Below, piece after piece: positions 11,192 to 21,619 of a stretch of DNA of 64,000 nt. The DNA comes from Dichomitus squalens LYAD-421 SS1. Taxonomy: Eukaryota > Basidiomycota > Agaricomycetes > Polyporales > Polyporaceae. The DNA lies in contig NW_006766936.1 in assembly GCF_000275845.1 (NCBI RefSeq), positions 62,001 to 126,000 on the forward strand, in the 5' to 3' direction. The position numbers were made by a program, and so were the translations under genes. Below the pieces are notes generated by a model. It ran no database searches. It had not been told where the DNA came from and saw only the letters and a list, made by a program, of their open reading frames with translations. The stretch's first letter is position 1, and every line of letters starts with the position of its first letter.

Positions 11192-12753
11192 TTACTCAGC
11201 TGCTACAACGAGCACACACTTACCAAAGTTCTTGCCCGTCAGGACGTCGACGAGCCCTTGTCCGGCATTCTCGAGCCCGCGGACGATGTACTCCTTGTAC
11301 TTGATCTCCCCGCTCGCAACACGTGCCGGGAACGTCCGGTCGAACTCTTCTTGATACTTGGCGAGGAGGGATACGATGAGGAAACCGTGGAAGGTGATCT
11401 CCCGCCACACCAGCTGCTGCAGGTTCTTGACGTGGTACGGGTCTGGCGTGTTGTAGCCGGAGATGTTGCCGCAGATCTATGCGGGCGATGATGAGATGAG
11501 GTGTACTAAGGAGAGGGCTGAGTAGAAGGAAGGCACGTACGATGAAGTGCGCCTTCTGCGCGGCAAACTCAAGGGCTGCCTCGAGAGATTCACCGCCGAC
11601 ATTGTCCCAGTAGCTGAGCGAGGTCAGTCACTGCGCAGAAAGTTGATCGACGTGCAGCTAACATGTTGATGAAACCCTCCTTCTCGAGCACCTCGCGGGT
11701 CTTCGTCGTCTTATAGTTGAAGGCGACATCAGCCCCGATAGACTTGACAAATTCCACCTTCTCGTCAGAGCCGGCGGAAGCGATGACCTTGAGGCCCTCC
11801 GCCTTGGCAATCTGGACGACAGTACTGAAGCGAGGTGAGTTTTCAGAGGGGTTGTATTGTGAACGTCCTCTAGCACTTACGCTCCAACAGGACCTTCAGC
11901 GCCGTGTCAGCAACATGACACAGCAGACACGGCAGAACATGAGATAGCCTACCAGACGCTGCGGTGACGAAGACGACGTCGCCCTTCTTGAAGTGAGAAA
12001 ACTCCGACCAGCCATGGTGCGCAGTTCGACCTGATGAAGTTTAAAATCCTCCAAGATATGGCATGCGGTGGAACCTACCCGGCATGCCCAAAACTCCAAG
12101 GTGCACAGACCATGGAAGATTCTCCTTGTTTTCAAGCACGTGAGTCCCGACCTGCGACGGGTCGTGGAGGACTACATATTGCTGAAAAGCTGGCGCAGAC
12201 GATCAAACAGAATGCTACCATGTAGAACTTTGTTTTGCGTACGGAAGTGGCCTCTGACATGGGACCCCACCTTGTAAGCAGGGTCCTCTGATCGCAGGAC
12301 GACTCCCACGCCATTGTTGTCAAGCCTGGTCATGCAAACCGCGATGTCAGAATACTGCGAGGCGTAAGACGATCATCGCTCTGCTTACACTTGGCCGACA
12401 CCCCAAGGTGGCTGCAATACGGGAGGACGTGTTTAGCAACTGCACCTAGGGTTCTTGCCAGGATCTGTACTCACGAAGAAGCTCGGGATCTTTGGATCTA
12501 TCATCTTTCGACGCAGGTACGGATCGACTGCCAGCGCTAAAATCTTGACCAAGATCCCGCCATTGAGCGTAACGCTGTCCAGGTCAATCGTTTCGGACTC
12601 GTCGTAAACGGTGGTCTTTCCGGGAACAGGATACCCTATGTGAAGACAGACGTCGACGATGTCATTCCGTGCACAGCGACGGAGGACGGATAAGTACGAC
12701 GCACCCGTCGGGATTTCGTTGAATATGACGCGTCCGTTCTTGATGGGAGCCAT
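11192..12753 (-). CDS. MDR-type NADP-dependent oxidoreductase, copy 1
   Basis: Medium-chain dehydrogenase/reductase of the zinc-independent leukotriene-B4/prostaglandin-reductase type, which reduces C=C bonds of enones or alkenals with NADPH. Ten exons: 12753-12705, 12635-12475, 12411-12389, 12325-12243, 12189-12079, 12030-11953, 11893-11881 (13 nt), 11824-11663, 11613-11541, 11476-11192. They sum to exactly 345 codons plus stop, the normal family length. The catalytic fold begins MAPIKNGRVIFNEIP. The Rossmann dinucleotide motif AASGPVGA is at about residues 166-173, then VVQIAKAEGLKVIA, and NVGGESLE further on. No zinc-binding Cys/His set is present. All ten exon lengths equal those of the copy at 16375-17956. 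Its cytosolic role in the neighbouring metabolite region is inference; detoxification of alkenals is the alternative. Confidence 0.88.
11881..11893 (-). other. 13-nt microexon (MDR copy 1)
   Basis: The 13-nt exon encodes the GPVGA core of the cofactor-binding loop. It has its own acceptor (GAAG) and donor (GTAAGT), and the same exon recurs at 17064-17076 in the paralogue. Skipping it would shift the frame and destroy the nucleotide-binding motif. Confidence 0.8.
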
Positions 12754-12759
12754 GGTGGT

Positions 12760-15700
12760 CGAATGCTAACACTTGTGTTGTACGTGGGTGGGGATTGAGC
12801 GAAGGTCTAGGAAGACTGGCGGATAACCCAACGGGTCGACCCTTTTATTGACGGGCCCTATGTGTGCTCAGCGCTCAGCTCCCAGTATGAATCGAACGGA
12901 TACCAAAGCCCAACGTAGTGTCCCTGGACGCCATGTACGCGTGCGAGGTCCCTGACTCAGCGAAGAGTGGGAAGGCTTGATGTTGTCACCCTTGTGTAAG
13001 CGTCAGTGGGAGGCAGGGGTTTCTGAAGAGATTAGTAAGCGTTGAGTTGCCACAATCTGCGACCGGATCACATGGTAGAGGTCCAGCGGAAGAGGAACCC
13101 GCGATCGGAATCTGACAAGGGATGGGACTCAGCGCCAAACCGCTCAGGATCTTAAAGCCCGCACGGAATATAGGCTGACGAATGTGCGCTGGAATGATGG
13201 TGCGTACGGCATCAGCTTCGCCACTTCGACGAATCGAAAGAGCACCTTACAGAGTGCAACCTCGTGAGTCGGCAGTGAGAGAAGGTTATGTCCGGTGTAC
13301 CGGATGATGGGTATTGCAGTGAATCGTGCAGGTCCTAGTTCCAGTCAGCAACACAGTCCAAAACATCCCAGCGTAGTCGTCAAAGTGGCAAAGATGAAGA
13401 GTGCAACGAACTTAGGCGCAGACTCGGACATGCCAGGGCGTCTATTACATTATCTTCGAAGGCGATGATACCAGACCTCTTGATTCCGCTCGCCTCAGTT
13501 TCTACTACCAGGTGCCTCCTTCGCACAAGAGCGCAATTTTACGCGCATTCGCCCCACAGGACGACGCACATGAAGTGGCTGCTTCACATCTCGGTCGGCA
13601 GTTCCGAGTGCTCATTTGCACACGGCGTCGCGCGATGTCCGGATGTGCAGTCACTGTACACCCCCCACTCAATAACCAATAACCCTAGAGTTGTATGACC
13701 GCATTAGTTCACTTTCATGTTGATACATTCAAGGGATTGGCCGATGCATCTCCAGTTAACGGAAACGCTGCCAGTACAGATCCTTCACTAGGATTCCTGG
13801 GGTAGATGATCATCGCTGGAGATGGTGCGTCGACCAACCGTGGCTTCCGATTGTCGAAATCTAGCACGAGTAATTAACCGTCCTAACAGGTAGAATCCTC
13901 ACTGCGCTAGGGGCTGGCCCGAATCATATCGAGACTCTGCTAGCACTGAGGAAGCCCCTCCGTTCTGACAGTGCTGTCTTGCCTTGCTGACAGATACAGG
14001 TTTTGAGATGATTCAAAGACAGGATTGGCTTTGGAATAATAGGACAGTCGGATTCAATTTCGAAGAACGGCAGGATCCAGCTTCTAAATACTAGATGCTG
14101 AGCGGGAAGAGACGGCCACCGTGCCGCCTCCGGTCCCCCGGTCGCGATGGGGGTCAAGAAACAGCTGCCGGTTGTCTCGGAGGCTGTCCACCGCGTCGTC
14201 GTACTTTCATCGAGAGCGAAAGCGATCCTCCAAGGGCGATGCTGTCGCGATGGATACGACGCTCGCCGCTGGCGAGGATCGACCGCGTCGCGATGGTGCT
14301 ATTCTTGGAGTGGATGCGGACGGCGTTGCTCGTGTGGGCGGCCTGGTGCGGTCTGTCGCTTGGTGAGTGATTTACTCTGAGGAGGGGCCGTGGGCGTACA
14401 ATTTCGGAGCTAACGTGCATGTATGTAGCTTATATACCTACACGACGTCTAACATGTACCTGCTAAAGCTACTTGAGACACGGGATTGATCCTAACGGGG
14501 CACCGAAGTCGCTGAAGGGCTGCTTGTGGGATGTCGTGCTATATTCCTTGGGCGGATGCCAAACCCAAGCCAACTGGAGTGCAGTATAAAACCTAATATC
14601 TTACGACCCTGTAAACCTAGTTGCATAAGGCAACCGAACTTTGTCATGCACAGGACGCCGTCTTGGAAGCCAAGCTGTACTGCGGTTTTTAAGGCCTTCA
14701 TCGATTGGTGCTACTTGACTCATTGAAAAATGAGGTCTGAAGCAATACGATCTCCCCGTTGGACTCTCCGAGTCTTGTGAGTGTTTATTCGGAAATGATG
14801 GTGATGCGCCGGCCTGGCGTGCCGCGCGGCGCTCATTGACGTTATCTGGCAGGGGAGGCGGGGGTGGTGAACATGAGTAGCGTGATATCTGACATGCATA
14901 TCCATGCGTTCAGATTCGAAGCTTTCTCGGAGCTTCTGTGGATTCTCAAGCGCACTTCTAGATCAAACTCAAGGGACACCGTTGAAACCCGAGGAGTGAC
15001 AGAACGGAGGATGGTCACCAGCGTTCCGGCAGTGGCAGATGCATCCCCGACAAATGGGCCCTGCAGAGCCTCTGGTTTCAACAAAGGCAGGAAGTCCACC
15101 TTCACGGATATCAGGCCCCCCCCCCGTGCAATTGCTTGAGTCATTCTGCTGAAGTGACTTGAGGCGACCCACCCCCATCTACGACGCTTACCCTGTACCC
15201 CGACTCCACCGACTTCGAAGAAGATCATGGACACCGTCATGGCGTTGCCTCCCTGCTGCACCAGGCTCATTCCCACTGATTGATGACTTCTGCAACCAAT
15301 CCGACTGCATTTGTATCCTCTTTAGTCTTCATATTGCGTCATTCCTCCCGGCCTTCCTGGAGGCGGATATGGGTCAGCCACAAATTGACCTCGGTACTAT
15401 TCCCGCAGGTACCCCGCCATTTCAGGTTGGGTCGCATCGTACAATTTTTCTCACTACTCGCGCAGCTAGAATTCGCACTAGCATCTTGTCAGCTGCCCTC
15501 CGATACCCTCGTCAATGCCACTGAATTCATGAAGGCAAGTACCGAAGAGATCGTTGAAGAAAAGGCTGCGTGCGCTGCTAAGAGCTCAAACGGTCTACCG
15601 ACGCTAAGTCTACATATTACAGTGTGTCAAGAATGAATTCAAAATGAAAAAGTCTCACCAATTACCCAGACAATCGCGCAGAAGTTGTACCAGCCTCGTG

Positions 15701-16370
15701 CCCGGAGTGCCCTTCCTCTGTCACCTGCAATCATGTTTGAGGGAAACCTCATTGCGGATTATGCTATTCATGGTGGCATTCATCGTGTGGCCGGCTACGG
15801 TTCACCGGCTTTCTCGTCAGAAACTGAATTAAATCAGAAGATGTCTGTGAGGATCATAGTGAGTCGATGGCTCTCATCTTCGCCTGTCACGTAGTAACAC
15901 CTGGCACGCTGCGCTGTAGATCGAGGGACACCGCCCCTACAATCGACAAGTCAACATTTTGCGGGCCAATGCGCGGCGACCGACTCGAGGCCAGCTCGCA
16001 GTCACGGTGGCCAGAGAAGTCGGCCACTTCCTGGTGAGCTGAGCTTTCGCGAGCAGTCATAGATATAGGACGGTGCTGACGTTCGGGTTGTGACTGACAC
16101 AGGAGAGGGAAAGAAAAGGAGGTAGCCCGGTGCGCTATGAGGAGGTGGAGCTTGACCTGCGTGATGTTGTTTTGCTGGGCGTTCACCACGTCTCCCGGGG
16201 GAGCTTGCAACCCGCACTAGGGGGTCGTGTATCCTAAGACCTGAGTGGATCGTAAAGCGCTAAGAATTATTCTCCGTGCTACTCGCGTAGACCGTTTGTG
16301 TGGGGTCGAACAACAGAAGTGTATCATTAGTCGAAACGTTTCAATCACTACTTCAGGCTCCACAAGCGCC
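12760..16370. other. Spacer between the MDR duplicates
   Basis: The first few hundred bases are the promoter side of copy 1 and resemble the region upstream of copy 2. The remainder shows no gene, RNA or intact repeat I can support. The open frames near 14842-15276 and 15159-15636 match no family I know. Confidence 0.4.
12837..12848 (-). promoter_or_regulatory. Core promoter (TATA-like), MDR copy 1
   Basis: On the minus strand this reads ATAAAAGGGTCG, 95 nt before the ATG. The identical 12-mer is found 94 nt before the ATG of the second copy although surrounding upstream DNA has diverged. This suggests a conserved TATA-like element with adjacent GGGTCG. Confidence 0.5.
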
Positions 16371-16374
16371 AACA

Positions 16375-17956
16375 TCACTCATCTGCTACAACGAGCACGG
16401 TCTTACCAAAGTTCTTGCCCGTCAGGACGTCGACGAGCCCCTGCCCCGCGTTCTCGAGCCCGCGGACGATGTGCTCCTTGTACTTGATCTCCCCGCTCGC
16501 AACGCGTGCCGGGAACGTCCGGTCGAACTCTTCCTGGTACTTGGGCATGAGGGACCCGATGAGGAAGCCGTGGAAGGTGATCTCCCGCCACACCAGCTGC
16601 TGCAGGTTCTTGACGTGGTACGGGTCTTGTGTGTTGTAGCCGGAGATGTTGCCACAGATCTATGTGGGCGATGACTAGGATGAGATGGGGTGTAGGAGAG
16701 AGCCGAGTGGCAGGGGGCACGTACGATGAAGTGGGCCTTCTGAGCGGCAAACTCGAGGGCTGCCTCGAGAGATTCGCCGCCGACGTTGTCCCAATAGCTG
16801 AGCAAGGTCAGTCACTGCACAGAATGTTGACCGACGTGCAGCTCACATGTTGATGAGCCCCTCCTTCTCGAGCACCTCGCGGGTCTTCGTCGTCTTGTAG
16901 TTGAAAGCGACATCCGCCCCTATGGACTTGACGAACTCCACCTTCTCGTCCGAGCCGGCGGAAGCGATGACCTTAAGGCCCTCCGCCTTCGCAATCTGGA
17001 CAACAGTACTACAGCACGGTGAGCTGTAGAACGATCGTATCGTGATGGTCTTCTAGTACTTACGCTCCAACAGGACCTTCGGCACCGTGTCAGCAATATG
17101 ACCCAACAGACGCGGCAGAACGCACGGCAGCCTACCTGATGCTGCGGTGACGAAGACGATATCGCCCTTCTTGAAGTGGGAGAACTCATACCAGCCATGG
17201 TGTGCAGTCTGACCTGATGGATGATGAATATGGTACGACAGAAGTGACGTATGGCGGGACCTACCAGGCATGCCACAGACGCCAAGGTATACAGTCCATG
17301 GGAGGCTCTCCTTGTTTTCGAGTACGCGAGTCCTGGCTTTGGACGGGTCGGAGAGGACTACGTACTCCTGGAACGCTGGAGCGACGATGTTAGACAGGGT
17401 GATGCGATGTGAGATCTCATTTTGCTTACGGAAGTGGCCTTTGACATGGGACCCCACCTTGAACGCAGGGCTCTCCGACCGCAGAACGACTCCCACGCCG
17501 CTATTGTCAAGTCTAGTCGTGATAACCACGGAGTCAGTTCACTGCGACGCCTTACGTGATGATCGCTCCGTGGACTCACACTTGGCCGACTCTGAAAGGT
17601 GGCTACAATACGGGTTCAGCAACCGAGCCAAGGGGGTTTCGGACATTCCCAAGATCTATACTTACTAAGAAGCTCGGGATCTTTGGATCTATCATCTTTC
17701 GACGCAGATACGGATCAATCGAAAGAGCCAAGATCTTGACCAAGATCCCGCCATTGAGAGGAACGTTGTCCAAGTCAATCGTCTCGGACTCGTCGTAGAC
17801 GATCGTTTGTCCGGGAACAGGGTAACCTGTGCACACACGTCGATGACGTCATTCCCGTCTCGCGTGAGCGATGTTGATTGCGCACAGAGAGGAAACATAC
17901 GACGCACCCGTCGGGATTTCGTTGAATATAACGCGTCCATTCTTAACAGGGGCCAT
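16375..17956 (-). CDS. MDR-type NADP-dependent oxidoreductase, copy 2
   Basis: Paralogue of the gene at 11192-12753 with the same product type, enone/alkenal reductase-like. Ten exons: 17956-17908, 17826-17666, 17602-17580, 17512-17430, 17375-17265, 17213-17136, 17076-17064, 17008-16847, 16797-16725, 16659-16375. Every exon has the same length as its counterpart, giving 345 residues. N-terminus is MAPVKNGRVIFNEIP; the cofactor motif AASGPVGA spans the 13-nt exon. Replacements relative to copy 1 are spread out and conservative (for example DPSKARTRVLENKESLPW against DPSQVGTHVLENKENLPW), so both copies look functional. Introns have diverged much more than exons, which points to purifying selection after duplication. 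The TATA-like element is kept at the same spacing. Substrate is unknown. Confidence 0.88.
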
Positions 17957-18038
17957 GGCAGTCAAACGCTGAGTAGTAACGCTGTGAGTGGGTGGGGGAT
18001 GGTTAATGATTGTCTTGAGAAGCCGGTGGAAAACCGAT

Positions 18039-18050
18039 CGACCCTTTTAT
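18039..18050 (-). promoter_or_regulatory. Core promoter (TATA-like), MDR copy 2
   Basis: This is the same 12-mer as upstream of MDR copy 1, here 94 nt before the ATG at 17956. Confidence 0.5.
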
Positions 18051-18059
18051 CCACGGGCT

Positions 18060-19145
18060 CCAGACGACTCCGGCCTTCGGTAACAATCGAATGGAAAACA
18101 CAGCCCAACACATCGCTCTTCCTTGTCCCGGATCGCGACGTACGCGTGAGAAGCGCGTGGAGGTCTGACTCAGCGACGTCGCTATCATGATGAGGGAAAG
18201 AAAGCATAACTTGCAATAGTATAATCTGAGTGAGCAGGACTTCTACAATTTTCGAAGCTTGCTTTAGAAGCGATCAGTAAGCCGGTGAGCTGGGTGCTTG
18301 ATCATTGCACGTTGCGACCACGACCGGAATCTACATCGCAGCTGAGGGATTCGCGATCGGAATGTGATCTGGGGATGGGACTCAGGGGAAACGTTCAGAA
18401 CCTTAGAGAGTCCGAACGGGCTTGTGAGTAGGCTGACGGAGGTGCACGTGCATTGGGCATGATTAGGCGCAAAGCCGCATCACCGAACTTGAAGTCGGTG
18501 CGGCCGAGACGCTTCCTTGGGGGTTCAAATTGCTGTCATTCTATGATTCTCATCCTCGATGACATCTTGATGAAACTTGTAGATCTCCACCAATCTTTAG
18601 GTGAAACGCCAGATTCTTAGACCCCCCTCTACAGAGGTGTCAGCTAAGAGCTCAAATCCAGACCCCTAAGTCCCGAGTCCACAATAAGAGTATACACTTG
18701 ACAACGAGCACGAGCACGCTACAAGAACAGCTCGCTCAGGGCCAGCAAGTGTTGTAGAACAATGTTTGAAAGTTTCGTGCGAGCACTGTCAGATTGAGAG
18801 TATTGAGATTGGTGAGGAAGATTGTCGTGAGCTAGCAGTTTCTTCATCATGTAAATCCCATGTAGGATGCCATGAAAAGACGTGGTAGATCCAGAGTTTT
18901 CAACAATTCAGAGACGATCGTTGGATTCAAGTAGAGGGCCAGGCGTGGTCGTCGGGCGCTTGAGCTGCCTAAACGAGGGTTTCCGGATTGGGCCGCGGAG
19001 GTCGAATGTTCTCGGGTGCGCTGGAGCGTGGTGGATCGCCCTCGTCCCCTCCGTCTCTGCTCGTCGTCTTGCCCAGAAGGAAGTGGATCTGCATATTCTC
19101 GAACAAGCCACATACGCCTGAAGGCACTCGAACATGTCCCCCAGG
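18060..19145. other. Intergenic, no gene seen
   Basis: The part nearest 18.1-18.5 kb resembles the upstream flank of MDR copy 1 and marks the extent of the duplication. The rest precedes the BAG-domain gene and holds no recognised feature. Confidence 0.4.
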
Positions 19146-19150
19146 TATGT

Positions 19151-19156
19151 TATATA
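19151..19156 (+). promoter_or_regulatory. TATA box for the BAG-domain gene
   Basis: TATATA 81 nt before the ATG at 19237, followed by a C-rich leader. Position and context fit a fungal core promoter. Confidence 0.5.
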
Positions 19157-19236
19157 CCCATCCCATCCCCCCGCCCCAGTCCTCACTAACAACCATCTCG
19201 ACTACCACTCGCGGTCTATCGTCGCACATCTCTACC

Positions 19237-21428
19237 ATGTTCCCATACTACGGTTACTCGGCGCCCTCTTACTCCGTCCCCTCAGACTCCGAGTACCTCC
19301 GCGCTCTCGCCGAGGAGCGCGCGGCTCGTGAGCAGTATGCCGCAGCCCGTCGTGCCCAGGAGGAGGCTCGTGCCCGCGCCGCTCGCGCGAGGGCTGCGCG
19401 CCGTGCGTATGCTTCGCCCTACAACTCGTATCACGACGACGACTATCTCGACTCGTACAACGACCTCGACCTGGGCCTCGAACCCCTCGACGACGCTCTG
19501 GGCTCGTATTACCCTGGCCCAAGCTCTGCCAGGTCGCGCCCGCTCAGCTACATGGACGGTCAGCGGCCTTATGGCTTCGGGCTCGACCCGTACTCGCAGC
19601 GCGCCATGTTGGAGGAGCAGCGCAGGAGGCATTTGATGGAGGAGCAGAGGAGGAGGGAGCTGCTGGAGTTGGAGAGAGAGAAGGAGCGGAGGCGGCTCGA
19701 GGAGGAGCGCATCCGGAGGATTCTTCAGGAGGAGAGGATGCGGGAGGAGGCTGCCCGGCAGAAGCTCCTGGAGGAGGAGAGGATGCGGAAGGCGCTCGAG
19801 GAGGAGAGGATCAGGCGCGCCCTCCTCGAGGAGGAAGAGGCTAGGAGGGAGCGCGAGCGCGAGCGCGCCCGCATTCGCGAACAGCAGCAGCAGAAGCCCA
19901 TCGACCCGCTCGACATCCTCCGCGCCCTCGGGCTCGCGCCGCCGGCGTCCGTCGGTGAGTCTGAGAAGGTGAGCATCCTACGCGTCCACTTGACAAGAAC
20001 CAGTCGCTGATTTCGATACAGGAGAGACTTGGTCGCCAAGGCGCACGCACCACCCAACCCGGCCGTCGCACGGGCACCACACCCAGCCCCGTCCGCCCCT
20101 TCCCCTTCGGCCAGACCCCCAAGACCACTACTACCCAGCGTCAGCGCGCTCCATCTCCCAACCCGGTGAAGAAGACCCCTTCTTCCCAATCGACATCCAT
20201 CCCCATTACGTCGCCCAAGTCCTCCGCGAAACGCGTCCCCACACCCTCGCCCGCGCAGCCTCCAACCCCCGAGCAGCTCGCGGCCGCCGAGAAGATCCGC
20301 GACGCCTACCGCGCCCGCGTCTCGCGCCGCGCAGCCCTCGCGTCCATCGCGGCCATCCGCAAGCGCTTCCTCGCCGCGCGCAACGGTTTCACGCTCCCGT
20401 CCACGCTCGACTACGACATCCCGACGAACGGCCGCGTCCCCACCACCGTCTCGCTGGGCGCGGACACGTCCGTCGAGAAGCTCGCGCGGCTCGCGGAGGA
20501 CGACGAGGCGGACGTGCTCGAGGGCGCGCCAAGGCTCGCGTACTCGCCGACGAACGCGCCCCTGCACGGGTACGAGGAGGAGTTGAATAGGATATTGGGC
20601 CAGCTGGACGCGGTGGAGAGCAGGGGCGACCAGGGCGTGCGCGCGGCAAGGAGGGAGCTCGCGAGGGCGGTTGAGAGGGAGGCGGAGCGCGTCGAGAGGT
20701 GGAGGGGCGTCGTGTGGAGGTGGTGGACGGAGGACCAGCCGAAGGAGGCCGCTGCGCCCGCTGAGTCGCAGCAGATGGAGGTCGAGCCGGTCGAGTCTGT
20801 CCAGACGTCCGCGGAGGTGGCCCAGGTGCCTCAAGGCGAAACGTCCGAGTCTGCCGCGACCGAAACTCCGATGGAGGTCGAACCAACGACGGAACCCCCA
20901 CAACCTGTCTCCGACTCGTCTGCAGCTACCGCTGTGCCCCCTTCGCCCTCGAACGGCACGAACTCGACATCATTCTCTGTCCCCATCTCTAGTCCCACCC
21001 CGCAGGCTGTCGAACCCGTCGAGTCCGCGCCCACGCCTGAGATCGAGATCACCGACGCGAACGATGCCGAGGCGCCCTCGCAGCCTGAGGCCGAATTGGC
21101 CGACATCGACGTGCCCGTCGCGGAGGCTACTTCATCGCCCGAATCCGCCCCGTCACAACATGCGCAATCCGACAACACGGCCTCGGAATTAGCTGCAACA
21201 GAGGAACGCGCACGGTCTCTAACGCCAGAGCTCAGCCACGAGCATAGCGAGGCTGAGGAGATGGAGGTCGAGCCGCAGGAGGTGCACACCCCCCCGCCCG
21301 CTGAGCACACGCCGCTCGTGTCTGTGGATGCGTCTCTGCCCGAGACGATGGACTTGGCGCATGAGCAGCAGAAGCAGCCTACCTCGGAAGCGAACCCGAT
21401 CGAGGCGCAACAGCAACAGGTTGCGTGA
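19237..21428 (+). CDS. BAG-domain co-chaperone-like protein
   Basis: Two exons (19237-19968 and 20022-21428) give 712 residues. The 53-nt intron has a GTGAGC donor and CAG acceptor in phase 0; a second GTGAGT at 19955 would break the frame. Layout: a Tyr/Ser-rich start (MFPYYGYSAPSYSVPSDSEY); Ala/Arg coiled coil; a long highly charged coiled coil of repeated EERxRR units (about residues 125-225); a Pro/Ser/Thr linker; an IQ-like basic helix (RDAYRARVSRRAALASIAAI, about 333-360); a BAG domain (HGYEEELNRILGQLDAVES, about 425-472); and an acidic, Glu/Ser-rich tail. BAG domains bind the Hsp70 ATPase domain and act as nucleotide-exchange factors. Similar BAG proteins are common in basidiomycetes but largely uncharacterised. 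Cytosolic or nuclear location is likely; there is no signal peptide. Confidence 0.82.
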
Positions 21429-21619
21429 GCAGCGCTGTTGACGACTTTGTTGGATACCCGGAAAATAGCAACTCGTGACAGTGTTGGACTATCTTAGGCT
21501 GTTAACTCCAATGTATGATAGGGATAATCTTGTATCATAGCACCATCATCACTACTCCTATGCAATTGTATGGTAAATACATGCATTCAAAAGAAGTCAT
21601 CGCGTGCTGTATTCCTCGT

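Noticed and set aside
14842..15276. Minus-strand open frame of 144 codons
   Set aside because: No recognisable family and no good start or splice context; treated as chance.
18500..18540. GGGGGTTCAAATTG resembling a tRNA T-arm
   Set aside because: No matching acceptor, D or anticodon stems could be folded around it.
19955..20021. Alternative GTGAGT donor in the BAG gene
   Set aside because: It leaves the wrong phase for the second exon; the donor at 19969 fits.
19725..20903. Long minus-strand open frame (392 codons) opposite the BAG gene
   Set aside because: It is a mirror frame of a GC-rich coiled-coil coding sequence and is Arg/Leu-rich with no family.
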